Shown here one piece after another: positions 45,106 through 53,811 of a DNA stretch of 64,000 nt. The stretch comes from Catellatospora bangladeshensis (GTDB taxonomy: Bacteria > Actinomycetota > Actinomycetes > Mycobacteriales > Micromonosporaceae), in the NCBI RefSeq assembly GCF_016862575.1, contig NZ_BONF01000047.1, positions 1 through 64,000 of the forward strand, given 5' to 3'. The notes beneath the pieces were generated by a model, which was not told the DNA's origin, searched no databases, and saw only the letters and a list, made by a program, of their open reading frames with translations. Numbering within the stretch: the first letter of the stretch is position 1; each line of letters opens with the position of its first letter. The position numbers were made by a program, and so were the translations under genes.

Positions 45106-45693
45106 TCACGCGTCGGCGATCAGCCCGGCGTAGTCGGCGGCGCGCAGCGGGTCCTGGCTCAGCGACGCGTCCGGCAGCGGCACCCCGATCGCCGCGCCCC
45201 GGCGGGTGAACACGACGCGCTCGATGCCGGCCCGGCTGGTCAGCGTGCACACGATCTGGCCGAAGGCGAGCACGTCGTCGTTGCGGCCGGTGCCCTCGAT
45301 CGCGGCCGGGATCTCGACGTACGCGGTCACGCCCCAGACGTCCACCGACACCACCACGTCGCTGCCGGCCAGCGCGCTGCGCAGCCCGCGAGCCTGCTCG
45401 GCCTCGGTCGGCCCGGCCAGCAGGTCGGCCAGCAGGTGCTGCGGATCGGGCTCGCGGGGCAGCCGCCGCTGCACCGCGACCAGCGCACCGTCCCGCACCA
45501 GGTAGAGCCGCTCGGACGCAGGCCCGGAGGCGGCGACGGCCGGGGCGGTGGACGGGGTGCGGCCGGGCACGGGCTGCTCGATGACGCGCGGCGCGTCCTC
45601 GGTCGGCACCCCGCATCCGGCCGCGCCCGCCGTCGTGGCCAGGAGCAGCGCCGCGAGCAGCGAGCGCCACCGCGCGTTCCGGTAGCCGGTCAT
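45106..45693 (-). CDS. GerMN-domain lipoprotein
   Basis: This 195-residue lipoprotein has lipidated Cys27 in GAAGC and a single GerMN-like domain (about 65-180: RLYLVRDGALVAVQRRLP, then LLAGPTEAEQARGLRSAL). It is the last gene of a response regulator-kinase-lipoprotein operon, overlapping the kinase stop as ATGA. The order matches MtrA-MtrB-LpqB, but LpqB is much longer because it has a C-terminal propeller that is absent here. It may modulate the kinase from outside the membrane. Confidence 0.82.
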   Translation of the reverse strand: MTGYRNARWRSLLAALLLATTAGAAGCGVPTEDAPRVIEQPVPGRTPSTAPAVAASGPASERLYLVRDGALVAVQRRLPREPDPQHLLADLLAGPTEAEQARGLRSALAGSDVVVSVDVWGVTAYVEIPAAIEGTGRNDDVLAFGQIVCTLTSRAGIERVVFTRRGAAIGVPLPDASLSQDPLRAADYAGLIADA

Positions 45694-47048
45694 GAGGGCA
45701 CCCGGGGCAGGACGACCTCGAAGCGGGCCCCGCCGCCGGGCCGGTCGGCGACCCCGGCCCGGCCGCCGTGCGCTTCGGCGTGCTGGGCGACCAGTGCCAG
45801 TCCCAGGCCGGTGCCGTCGCCGTCGCCGCGGGCGCCGGAGCGGCCGCGCACGAACCGGTCGAAGATCGCCTCCCGGTCGTCGGGGCTGACCCCCGGGCCG
45901 TCGTCGTCGACCTGGATCAGGTAGGCGCCGTCGCGGCGGGCCAGCCGCACCGCGACCACCCCGCCGCCGTGGCGCTGCGCGTTGTCGAGCAGGTTGGCCA
46001 GGATCTGCTCGATGCGGCGGCGGTCCACCTGCCAGATCGCGTCGGTGGCCGGAGCGGTGCCGACGAGATCGGGCGGCAGCCCGCGCGCCTGGCACAGCCG
46101 CCGGGCCAGCGCGGGCACGTCCACGGCCGCGCGGTCGGCGTGGCGGTCGCTGCGGGACAGTTCGATCAGGTCGGTGACCAGCACCTGGAACCGGGCCACC
46201 TCCTCGGCCAGCAGGGCGGCCGCGGTCGCGGTGCGCTGGTCGAGGTGCGCCCGGCGGCGGGCCAGCACGCTGGCCGCGTTGGCCAGGGTCTGCAGCGGCG
46301 AGCGCAGCTCGTGGCTGACGTCGGCGGCGAACCGGCGGTCGCGCTCCATGCGCCGGGAGAGCTGGTCGACCATCAGGTTGAACGAGGTGGTGAGCCGTTC
46401 CAGCTCCGGTTCGGCGGCCGGGTCGAGCCGGGTGCTGTGGTCCCCGGCGGCGATCTCGCGGGCGGCGTCGGCGATGGAGGTGAGCGGGCGCAGCACCCGC
46501 CGGGCGGCCCACGAGCCCAGCAGCGCCCCGGCCCCGGTCGTGACGGCCGCGACCATGGTCAGCACCAGTGCCAGCACCTTCAGCGAGCGGTCCAGCTCCC
46601 GCATGAAGTCGACCTCGTAGAGGTAGGTGTCGCCGCTCAGCGGCATCGCGACGACCATGGCCGGGGTGCCCGCGACGCGCACCCGCTGGATCGCCGGGCG
46701 GCCCTGCTCGGCGAGGCCGACCAGCTCCACGGGGATGTCCTCGATGGTGTTCGCGGTGTCGGCCTTGCTGGAGTACCAGCGCCCGTCGCGGCGGATCAGC
46801 GCACGCCGGTTGGGGCCGGTGTCCAGCGAGCTGAGCGCGGCCAGCGCGTCCGGCGGCTCGGCGTCCAGGCCGGCCGCCACGATCCGGGCGTCCTGCGCCA
46901 CCGCGCGCACCGCCGACGCCTCCCGCTCGGCCAGCAGGAAACGCTCCGTGAGCTGGTACGACAGCACCCCCACCACGGTGGACGCGCCCAGCGCCCCCAC
47001 CGCGAAGCCCGCGGTGACCCGTGCCCGCAGCCCCGGCCGCCGGATCAT
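45690..47048 (-). CDS. Sensor histidine kinase
   Basis: This 452-residue two-component kinase has a first helix about 10-33, an extracytoplasmic sensor to about 175, a second helix about 180-200, a HAMP domain, an H-box VSH246ELRSP and an ATPase domain. The ATPase domain has N-box NLLDNAQRHGG, G1 DDDGPG and G2 GTGLGLALV. It overlaps both neighbours by ATGA, so response regulator, kinase and lipoprotein are translated together. The signal is unknown; the lipoprotein partner hints at envelope state. Confidence 0.92.
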   Translation of the reverse strand: MIRRPGLRARVTAGFAVGALGASTVVGVLSYQLTERFLLAEREASAVRAVAQDARIVAAGLDAEPPDALAALSSLDTGPNRRALIRRDGRWYSSKADTANTIEDIPVELVGLAEQGRPAIQRVRVAGTPAMVVAMPLSGDTYLYEVDFMRELDRSLKVLALVLTMVAAVTTGAGALLGSWAARRVLRPLTSIADAAREIAAGDHSTRLDPAAEPELERLTTSFNLMVDQLSRRMERDRRFAADVSHELRSPLQTLANAASVLARRRAHLDQRTATAAALLAEEVARFQVLVTDLIELSRSDRHADRAAVDVPALARRLCQARGLPPDLVGTAPATDAIWQVDRRRIEQILANLLDNAQRHGGGVVAVRLARRDGAYLIQVDDDGPGVSPDDREAIFDRFVRGRSGARGDGDGTGLGLALVAQHAEAHGGRAGVADRPGGGARFEVVLPRVPS

Positions 47049-47719
47049 CGCTGCAGTTTGTAGCCGAGGCCGCGTACGGTCACCAGCCGCGCGGGGGCGC
47101 CCGGGTCGTCCTCCAGCTTGTGCCGCAGCCGTCCGACGTGGACGTCGACCAGGCGCTCGTCGCCGAAGTCGTACTCCCACACCCGTTCCAGCAGCTGCTG
47201 GCGGGACAGCACCTGCCCGGCGTGCTCGGCCAGCTCGCACAGCAGCCGGAACTCGGTGCGGGTCAGCGCCAGCGGCTGCCCGCGCAGCAGCACCTCGCCC
47301 GCCTGCGGGCGGATCTCCAGCTCGCCGATCAGCGTGGCGCGCGGACCGGCGCCGGCGGCCCGCGCCCGGCGGCGCAGCGCCCGCAGCCGGGCGGTCAGCT
47401 CCTTGGTGGCCACCGGCTTGACCACGTAGTCGTCGGCACCTGCCTCCAGCGCGGCCACGATGTCGTGCGTGTCGTCGCGGGCGCTGACCACCACGATCGG
47501 CACGTCGTCGGCGCGGCGCAGCTCGCGGATGCACTCGAAGCCGTCGATGCCGGGCAGCATCAGGTCCACCAGCACCGTGTCGGCGGGCTCGCGCCGCTGG
47601 CGCAGCAGGCCCTCCTCCGCGGTGGCCGCGGCGTGCACCGTGTATCCCTCGTCCTCCAGCGCCAGGGTCAGCGAGAGGCGGATACGGTCGTCGTCTTCGA
47701 TGACCAGTACGGCAACCAT
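47045..47719 (-). CDS. OmpR-family response regulator
   Basis: This 224-residue regulator has a receiver domain with the acidic pair at 9-10, phosphoacceptor Asp52 (VDLMLPG), conserved Ser and Lys103, and a winged-helix DNA-binding domain (about 128-222, LTRTEFRLLCELAEHAGQVL, then VHVGRLRHKLEDD). It pairs with the kinase encoded next. The start at 47719 is where the receiver fold begins; upstream in-frame codons encode no domain. Confidence 0.92.
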   Translation of the reverse strand: MVAVLVIEDDDRIRLSLTLALEDEGYTVHAAATAEEGLLRQRREPADTVLVDLMLPGIDGFECIRELRRADDVPIVVVSARDDTHDIVAALEAGADDYVVKPVATKELTARLRALRRRARAAGAGPRATLIGELEIRPQAGEVLLRGQPLALTRTEFRLLCELAEHAGQVLSRQQLLERVWEYDFGDERLVDVHVGRLRHKLEDDPGAPARLVTVRGLGYKLQR

Positions 47720-47726
47720 CCCCGCA

Positions 47727-49202
47727 TCATCGCCCGGCGGCCCGGCGCGCGGCCAGTGGCAGCCAGCCCGGCTCGTGCCCGCCGGGGCGGGTGTGGCCGG
47801 GCGCGGCGGGCAGCCGCCGGGTGCGGGTGGCACGTGCCCCGGTCGTGGCCGGGCCGGGCAGCGGACCGGCGTCGGGCAGCGCCGCGCCGCGCGCGCGGAC
47901 CGCGTACAGCAGGCGCTGTGCCCAGGTCTCCGGCGCGACGGGCGGGTCCGCGTCGCGGGCCAGCGGCGCGGGGCCCCGCAGTCCGGCGGCGCGCGCGACG
48001 GCCTCGGCGTAGGCGACGGTGTCGTGCGGGTTGACCACGATCGCGCCCGGCAGCGCGCCCGAGGTGCTGCTCGACTCGCTGGTCACGACGGTCGCGCCCA
48101 GGTCGCCGTGGGCGGCGGCGAACTCGTGGGCGGCGGCCACGGCGCCGTGGTGGGTCGGCGTGGCCAGCATCCCGTCGCAGGCGAGATAGAGCGCGGTGAG
48201 GTCACGGCGGTCCGGATCGCTGCGTACGTAATGGACGACCGCCTGCCCGACGCTGGCGTGACTGCCGTTGATCTTCGCGATGAGGCGCTCGGTCCGCTCG
48301 CGCTGGGCGTGCTCGGCCGGCGTACGCGGCTGCCCGCATGCCACGTGCAGCAGCGTGACGGTGCCCGGGGCCGGGCGGTGCCGGGCCAGGAAACGATCGA
48401 AGGCGTGCAGGCGCTGCTCGACGCCGTCGGCGGGATCCCAGCCCGCCACCGACAGCAGCACCGGGCCGGTCACCCGCAGCGCCGCTCGCAGCCGTGCGGC
48501 CAGGGCCTGCACCTGCGGTGACGCGGCGAGCCGGCGGACCGCGGCGGTGTCGGCGGGCAGCGGGTACGCGACCACGCGCACCCCGCGGTGCCCGGCGGCG
48601 ATGCGATCGTCGCGGACCGGCAGGCCGTGCACCCGCCCGGCCAGGTCCAGCAGGTTGTCCACGGCGCGCGGGTGGGGCAGGGCGACCACGTCCGCGCCGA
48701 GCAGCCCGGACAGCAGTGCCCGGTGCTCGGGCAGCCGGGCGTAGGTCTCCGCGGGCGGGAACGCGCAGTGCAGCTGTACCGCGATGGTGAGGTCGGGCCG
48801 CAGGCGGCGCAGCATGCGGGGCAGCAGCTGCAGCTGATGGCCGTGCACCCACACGGTCGCGGCCCCGGCGGCCGAGGAGGCCACCGCGGCGGCGACGCGG
48901 CGGTTGACGGACAGGTAGCTCTCGAACCAGCCGGGCGGGAAGTCGGCGGGCTGGTGATGGTCGAGGGAGTGCAGCAGGCGTGCGCCCAGTGCCGCGGCGT
49001 CCGCGCCGGGCGGCGGCGCGACCCCGATCACGCCCTCGCCCGCGCCCCTGCCGCAGGCCGGTGCCCAGGCGCCGGACTGTGCCGCGACCAGCGGCCGGAG
49101 CGACGCGAGCGCGGCGTCGACGGGCTCGCGGGCGTCGTCGGGATCGGTCGGCGGCAGCCGGTCGGCCGCCACGACGAGGCCGTACCGTCGCCCACGCGTC
49201 AT
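47727..49202 (-). CDS. Degenerate GT20 (OtsA-like) glycosyltransferase-fold protein
   Basis: This 491-residue protein follows trehalose-6-phosphate synthase over most of its length: ADRLP start, WVHGHQLQLLPRMLRRLRPD, LHCAFPPAETY, LLGADVVALPHPRAVDNLL, then VNPHDT. Several residues essential in OtsA are changed. The HDYHL Asp becomes GHQL. The donor-site RLDYTKG becomes GWDPADG, losing the Arg and Lys. The RDGMNLV loop becomes HHGAVAA. It is therefore probably not a trehalose-6-phosphate synthase. It may be a pseudo-enzyme, a carbohydrate sensor or an enzyme with changed chemistry. GGGAGG precedes the ATG, and the two-component genes follow eight bases downstream. Confidence 0.72.
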   Translation of the reverse strand: MTRGRRYGLVVAADRLPPTDPDDAREPVDAALASLRPLVAAQSGAWAPACGRGAGEGVIGVAPPPGADAAALGARLLHSLDHHQPADFPPGWFESYLSVNRRVAAAVASSAAGAATVWVHGHQLQLLPRMLRRLRPDLTIAVQLHCAFPPAETYARLPEHRALLSGLLGADVVALPHPRAVDNLLDLAGRVHGLPVRDDRIAAGHRGVRVVAYPLPADTAAVRRLAASPQVQALAARLRAALRVTGPVLLSVAGWDPADGVEQRLHAFDRFLARHRPAPGTVTLLHVACGQPRTPAEHAQRERTERLIAKINGSHASVGQAVVHYVRSDPDRRDLTALYLACDGMLATPTHHGAVAAAHEFAAAHGDLGATVVTSESSSTSGALPGAIVVNPHDTVAYAEAVARAAGLRGPAPLARDADPPVAPETWAQRLLYAVRARGAALPDAGPLPGPATTGARATRTRRLPAAPGHTRPGGHEPGWLPLAARRAAGR

Positions 49203-49408
49203 CGCGCACCTCCCGTGGCTGGGGAATCGAGGATTCCCGGACGGTACGGCGGTAATCCCGCGGATTCATGACAGTTGTGTGACAGATCCGTTCACGCACG
49301 TTCCGTCTCGGATTCACGCCCGGGCGGGCGTACGCCTACCGGGGGATCCCGCCGGGTGGGGCGGGCCGGTAGCGTCGGTCCCGGTCCCCGTATCGGGAGG
49401 TATCGGAA

Positions 49409-49879
49409 TTGTCAGGCATGCCATTGCACGACCTGCGCCGCGTGCCCGACGAGACGCTGTTCGTCCGGCTCACCGTGCTGCACCGGGAGTTCCCCGCCGA
49501 CTTCGACGCCGAGGACTACGACTACCGCCGTGCCATCTGGGAAGCGGCGACCAAGGCGCTGCAGGCCGAGATCCGCCGCCGCCGGGCCGCGCCGCCCGCC
49601 TGGTGGATCGCCGAGCACGGCGAACCCGCCGCGATCCGGCAGCGGCGCTTCGGCACGATCACGGTGTACCTGGTCGCCGGGGCGATGGCGGTGGTGGCCT
49701 CGGGCCTGCCCGCGCTGTCGGTGCTGCTCATGCTGACCGTCGCGGTCAGCGGTGCCGCCTGGCTGGTCCCCGAGGTGCTGCGCAATCACCGCCAGACCTT
49801 CCTGCGGCCCATCCCGCGCCCGCGCATCCCCCCCGCGGTGACCGCCCCTCCGTCCGGCCGCCGCCACCCGGCCACGTAG
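49409..49879 (+). CDS. Small two-helix membrane protein upstream of the CHAT gene
   Basis: This 156-residue protein has a soluble acidic and then basic N-terminus, two adjacent transmembrane helices (about 81-99 and 101-121) and a Pro/Arg-rich tail. No known domain. A TTG start is chosen because GGGAGG lies eight bases before it; an in-frame ATG at 49418 is possible but badly spaced. TAGCGT at 49369-49374 could be the -10 box. It is 106 nt upstream of the CHAT gene on the same strand. Confidence 0.65.
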   Translation: MSGMPLHDLRRVPDETLFVRLTVLHREFPADFDAEDYDYRRAIWEAATKALQAEIRRRRAAPPAWWIAEHGEPAAIRQRRFGTITVYLVAGAMAVVASGLPALSVLLMLTVAVSGAAWLVPEVLRNHRQTFLRPIPRPRIPPAVTAPPSGRRHPAT

Positions 49880-49985
49880 TCTGCACAATGTGGACGGACG
49901 GTCTGCCGACACTCCTCATGCGAGGGAACAGGCCAGTTCGGGCGCGCGGTAGCGTCAGCGCCACGGGGCCGTTCGAGGAGGTTGT

Positions 49986-52772
49986 GTGGGCATCGGCGGT
50001 GCCGATCCGGTGGGCGAGATCGCCCGCATCGTCGCGGACCTGCACGTACGCGACCTGGTGCAGGCGTACGACGTCGACTACGACGTGCCCTTCCGGCACG
50101 GCCTGGCCGGCGGCGTGCTCCAGCTGAAGCAGGCGTTCCGGCCGGTGCCCGGCGCGGGCGCGGGCCGCCTGGCACGCCGCGTCGGCGCCTACTGGTGCGA
50201 CATCGTGCGCGCCGACGTCGAGCTGGACCTCCAGCAGGGCCTGGCCCTGGTCGACGCGTCGCGCGCGGACGCCGCCCGGCTCACCGAGCTGCTCGATCCC
50301 TCCGATGAGGACCTGTTCCCGGCGTACGCGGCGGCCCGCTGGCACGACGGCGCGGGCCGGGTGCTCTACCGCAGCGGCAGCCACGCCCGGGGGCGTATGC
50401 ACTTCACCACCGGCCTGGAGGTCGCCGAGCGGCACGGCCTGTGGTGGTGCCTGCCCGACCAGCGCTCCAACGTGCTGCGGGCGCGGCTGGAGGAGGCCCG
50501 CCAGGCCGCGCCGGAGGTGATGGCCCGGCGCACCGCCGAGATCATCGCGGAGATGGCCGCCGAGGCGGCGCGCTGCGAGCAGGCCGCCGACGAGGCCGGG
50601 GTGCCGCGCGACGGGAACGCCCTGCCGCTGGACCGCCGCTGGCGGGAGTTCCTGCGCGGCTACTCCAACGTGCTGCACAACCTGTCGTTCGCGCTGCACC
50701 ACGACCGGCAGCCGGTGGCGGCGCTGGGCCGGTCGCTGCGCTCGCTGGCCGTCTCGGAGGCGCTGGGGGACAGCTACCGCCAGGCGCAGTCGCTGAACCA
50801 CCAGGCGATCGTCATCGGCGCGCACCACGTGGCGCTCCACCGTGATCCGGCGGAGGCGGACGCGCTCTACCGGCGCATCCTGCACCTGCGCTGGGCGCGC
50901 GGGCGCCGCATCGCCCAGCAGCAGCTGGCCCGGCGCAAGGGCGGCTTCGAGGGCGCCGCGGAGCTGGCCGGGCTCCTGGCCGAGCTGGCCGCCGAGTCGG
51001 CCGCCACCGGCGGCGCCGCCGGTCTGGACATCGACCTGCGCTCCTTCACGGTCTCCTGCTACCAGGGCGTCTCCGCCGGGCTGCCGGACACCGAGGAGGG
51101 CCGGGCGGCCCGCGCCGACGCGGCCGGGCGCGAGCTGGAGATGGCCCGTTCGGTGCGGCAGGTCATCGCGCTGCCTGCGTACAAGCGGGCGTACGGCGGC
51201 GCGGTGCGGCCGGTGTACTCGCGGCGTATCGCGCACCTGATCGAGCAGCCCGCCACCGGCTCCGGCGACCGTGACCGCTACGAGGAGATCCTGTCGCTGA
51301 CCGAGGAGTCGTCCGGCCGCGAGCTGCTCGACCTCATGTCGACGGCGGCCCTGCCGCAGCTGGACCTCGCTGAGGACGAGGAGGCCGCCCCGGCCGACGG
51401 GTCTGGGAGCGAGGCGGCCGGTGGCTCCGGCGAGGCGGCGCAGGCGGTGCCGTCTGCCAGGGGGCAGGCGGCGGCTGCGCAGCCGCGGGCCGAGCAGCCG
51501 GGAGGCGACGAGCCCGAGTCCGAGCAGCCCGAGAGCGACGGGACCCGCGGCGGGCGCCGCGACGGGCTGCGCCGCGCCGCCGACCCGGCGGAGGTGGAGG
51601 CCGACCGGGTCGCGCTGCTGGAGCGGGAGAGCCGGTTCGAGGAGCAGTTCCTGCGCCGCCCGCTGGAGGCCGCGCCGCACGACCCGGACGTGGCCCGCCG
51701 GGCGGAGATGTTCGTCATCAACCACCCCGGCACCGCACTGGTCCGCTACTTCACCTACGGGCAGGGCGCGGGCCTGACGCTCGGCGCCTTCGTGATCCGC
51801 GACGGGCTGCGCCGCCCGGTGGTGTGCGGGCCGTACGCGCCGGTGCAGGAGCTGATCAACGAGCTGGCCGCGCGGCGCTCGCCGCGCGAGGAGCACAGCC
51901 GCCGCATCTGGCGGCTGCTGGTGGAGCCGCTGCTGGGCGACCTCGGCGACCCGTCCACGCTGGACCACCTGGTGGTGGTGCCGACCGACGGCCTGTTCTC
52001 GCTGCCGCTGCACATCGCCTCCCCGGACGGGTACGCACCGGGTTCGGTGCCGCTGGGCGCGCAGGTGCCACTGTCGCTGTCGGTGAGCGTGACCGCGTTC
52101 GTCACCCGCGGCCGTTACCTGCTGCGCCGCCAGCGGGTCAGCGGCAGCGACGACCTGGCCGCGCTGGTCGTGGACGATCCAGTGATCAGCGGTAAGGAGC
52201 TGGTCGGCACCGGCTGGCCGGAGCACCGGATGCTGGTCGCCGGGCGGCTGCCCAAGGGGCTCGGCGTGGACGTGCGGCGGCACCGTGCCGACTGGGACGG
52301 CCTGGCCGCCGCGGTCGGCACCCGCCCGGAGTTCTTCGTGTACGCCGGGCACGGCCGCTATCTCGCCGAGTACGGCGAGCTGGGCCCGTTCCTGCAGATC
52401 GACGACCGGCACGGGCGGCCGGACCGGCTCACCCCGTTCGACGTGGCGCTGCGGCTGCGGCTGGCCGGCAACCGGCTGACCATCCTCGGCGCGTGCCTGG
52501 CCGGGCAGGGCGCGCAGACCACCGGCGGAGATGTGGTCGGGTTCGTGCGCTCGTTCATCGCCGCCGGTGCGGGCGCGCTGGCCCTGCCGCTGTGGCGGGT
52601 GCTGGACGGGGCGATGGCCGAGACCGGGCGCCACCTGCTGGCGAGCAGCCGGGCCGCCGTCACGCAGGACGGGGTGTTCGACGTGGTCCGGGCGCTGCAC
52701 GAGCACTACCGCGCGACGGTCGCCGAGGGGGACGGCTGGATCGAGTTCATGCCGCTGGCCCTGTACACCTGA
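49986..52772 (+). CDS. CHAT-domain caspase-like protease with TPR-like N-terminus
   Basis: This 928-residue protein has a helical, TPR-like N-terminal half (to about 460), a low-complexity acidic/Gly/Ala linker (about 461-525) and a C-terminal CHAT domain (about 600-928). The likely catalytic dyad is His789 in EFFVYAGHGRY and Cys837 in LTILGACLAGQG, as expected for CHAT proteases of the caspase clan. The domain also has LVVVPTDGLFSLPLHIA and a final AGAGALALPLW. CHAT proteins are often conflict or cell-death effectors activated through their helical repeats. AGGAGG lies four bases before the GTG. A TAGCGT box sits at 49950-49955. The small gene 73 nt downstream is a likely partner. Confidence 0.85.
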   Translation: MGIGGADPVGEIARIVADLHVRDLVQAYDVDYDVPFRHGLAGGVLQLKQAFRPVPGAGAGRLARRVGAYWCDIVRADVELDLQQGLALVDASRADAARLTELLDPSDEDLFPAYAAARWHDGAGRVLYRSGSHARGRMHFTTGLEVAERHGLWWCLPDQRSNVLRARLEEARQAAPEVMARRTAEIIAEMAAEAARCEQAADEAGVPRDGNALPLDRRWREFLRGYSNVLHNLSFALHHDRQPVAALGRSLRSLAVSEALGDSYRQAQSLNHQAIVIGAHHVALHRDPAEADALYRRILHLRWARGRRIAQQQLARRKGGFEGAAELAGLLAELAAESAATGGAAGLDIDLRSFTVSCYQGVSAGLPDTEEGRAARADAAGRELEMARSVRQVIALPAYKRAYGGAVRPVYSRRIAHLIEQPATGSGDRDRYEEILSLTEESSGRELLDLMSTAALPQLDLAEDEEAAPADGSGSEAAGGSGEAAQAVPSARGQAAAAQPRAEQPGGDEPESEQPESDGTRGGRRDGLRRAADPAEVEADRVALLERESRFEEQFLRRPLEAAPHDPDVARRAEMFVINHPGTALVRYFTYGQGAGLTLGAFVIRDGLRRPVVCGPYAPVQELINELAARRSPREEHSRRIWRLLVEPLLGDLGDPSTLDHLVVVPTDGLFSLPLHIASPDGYAPGSVPLGAQVPLSLSVSVTAFVTRGRYLLRRQRVSGSDDLAALVVDDPVISGKELVGTGWPEHRMLVAGRLPKGLGVDVRRHRADWDGLAAAVGTRPEFFVYAGHGRYLAEYGELGPFLQIDDRHGRPDRLTPFDVALRLRLAGNRLTILGACLAGQGAQTTGGDVVGFVRSFIAAGAGALALPLWRVLDGAMAETGRHLLASSRAAVTQDGVFDVVRALHEHYRATVAEGDGWIEFMPLALYT

Positions 52773-52845
52773 CAGACCCGCCGAGCACGGCGGGGCGGGG
52801 GCCGGCCGGGTTCGGCACGTACCGACTATCTGGAGTGGATCCCCT

Positions 52846-53301
52846 GTGAGCAGGATGGTTCTGGACGACCTGTCCGACGACGAGCTGGCGGAGCTGACGG
52901 CGCTGGCCGAGCAGCACGACGTGGAGCTGATGCGGGAGGGCGACCGGGGCGAGCCGGTCACCATCGCGATCCTGGTGGGCAGCGCGCTGGCGATCGGCGC
53001 GGTGATGCACGAGTTCGAGCGGCGCAAGGGCGGTCAGGTGATCGACCTGCGCCCGGACGCGCCGAAGCCGGCCTACCGCGACAAGGACCTGCAGTACGGC
53101 CTGGTCATGATCCGTTCGGCGGACGGCGTGGTCCGGGTGGAGGTGCACGAGCCCAAGGGCATGCTGGGGCAGGTCCTTGACGCGATCAACGGCATCGTGG
53201 GCACGCTGACCGGCCAGGAGCCGGACGGCCTGCTGCAGCAGCTGCAGAACGCCGTCGGCGACCGCGCCACGGTCACCCGGGATCCCCGCGACCAGCCCTG
53301 A
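52846..53301 (+). CDS. Small membrane-associated partner of the CHAT protease
   Basis: This 151-residue protein has an acidic helix (DLSDDELAELTALAEQ), one hydrophobic segment (about 38-55, VTIAILVGSALAIGAVMH), a basic turn and beta-type strands (about 83-102, LQYGLVMIRSADGVVRVEV). An amphipathic C-terminal helix follows (about 105-138). The layout of hydrophobic segment then beta strands resembles small constant components that accompany effector proteins in actinobacterial conflict systems, but I cannot assign a family. It lies directly downstream of the CHAT gene and could be its substrate, regulator or membrane anchor. GTG start with GGAGTGG upstream. Confidence 0.65.
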   Translation: MSRMVLDDLSDDELAELTALAEQHDVELMREGDRGEPVTIAILVGSALAIGAVMHEFERRKGGQVIDLRPDAPKPAYRDKDLQYGLVMIRSADGVVRVEVHEPKGMLGQVLDAINGIVGTLTGQEPDGLLQQLQNAVGDRATVTRDPRDQP

Positions 53302-53313
53302 GCTTTCCGGCCG

Positions 53314-53354
53314 TGACCGAAGCTCTCGCCACCCTGTGCCGGGAGCTTCGGTCA
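53314..53354. terminator. Bidirectional hairpin closing the CHAT locus
   Basis: Perfect 12-bp arms (53314-53325 and 53343-53354) sit between the convergent small genes. The right arm overlaps the stop codon of the minus-strand gene. Confidence 0.75.
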
Positions 53355-53624
53355 GGCCAGCGCGTTGCGGTTGGCGGGCCGGACCGGCAGGCGCCGCCAG
53401 TTGCGGCGCGTCGTGCGGCGGCGCAGCGGGACGACGACCGCCCGGCGGCGCAGCCCGGTCCGCAGCACCCGCACCTGGCGGCGTACGCCGCGGGCCAGCT
53501 CCCGCCCGGTGCGCAGCCGCCGCCCGGCGTCGGCCCGCAGCCGGTCGGCGCGGCGGCGCAGCACGAGCAGCACCACGTACGCGCCCGCCAGCACGCCGCC
53601 GAGCACGACCTCCGACGCCGCCAT
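53352..53624 (-). CDS. Small Arg-rich single-pass membrane protein
   Basis: This 90-residue protein has one transmembrane helix (about 5-22) followed by a tail in which roughly a third of the residues are arginine. No cysteine or known motif. GGGAGG precedes the ATG. It converges on the CHAT partner gene. The coding call rests on the ribosome site, the helix and the codon-position bias, so it is moderate. Confidence 0.5.
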   Translation of the reverse strand: MAASEVVLGGVLAGAYVVLLVLRRRADRLRADAGRRLRTGRELARGVRRQVRVLRTGLRRRAVVVPLRRRTTRRNWRRLPVRPANRNALA

Positions 53625-53753
53625 CCGTGCCGCCCCTCCCGAGTGCCTGCGAACGGTGTCCCCCCATCGCACCAACGACAAACACCGATGGCGGTTGTTT
53701 CCTTCCCGAGAACGGTTCGCGGGGTCACCCGGGCGGCGTGACGGGGCGCACTC

Positions 53754-53784
53754 TTGCCCTGACACCGGCGGCAATGTTTAGCGT
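53754..53784 (+). promoter_or_regulatory. MerR-type promoter and operator
   Basis: TTGCCC (53754-53759) and TAGCGT (53779-53784) are separated by 19 nt, the long spacer typical of MerR-controlled promoters. A dyad TTGCC-N11-GGCAA (53754-53758, 53770-53774) overlaps the -35 and spacer. The adjacent merR gene is its likely target. Confidence 0.5.
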
Positions 53785-53811
53785 GGTCCGGGACAGGGGT
53801 GAGGGGGACGG

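Noticed and set aside
49746-53027. A 1093-codon minus-strand open frame across the CHAT gene
   Set aside because: Long antisense frames are common in such GC-rich DNA. The plus strand has catalytic motifs, a ribosome site and normal composition.
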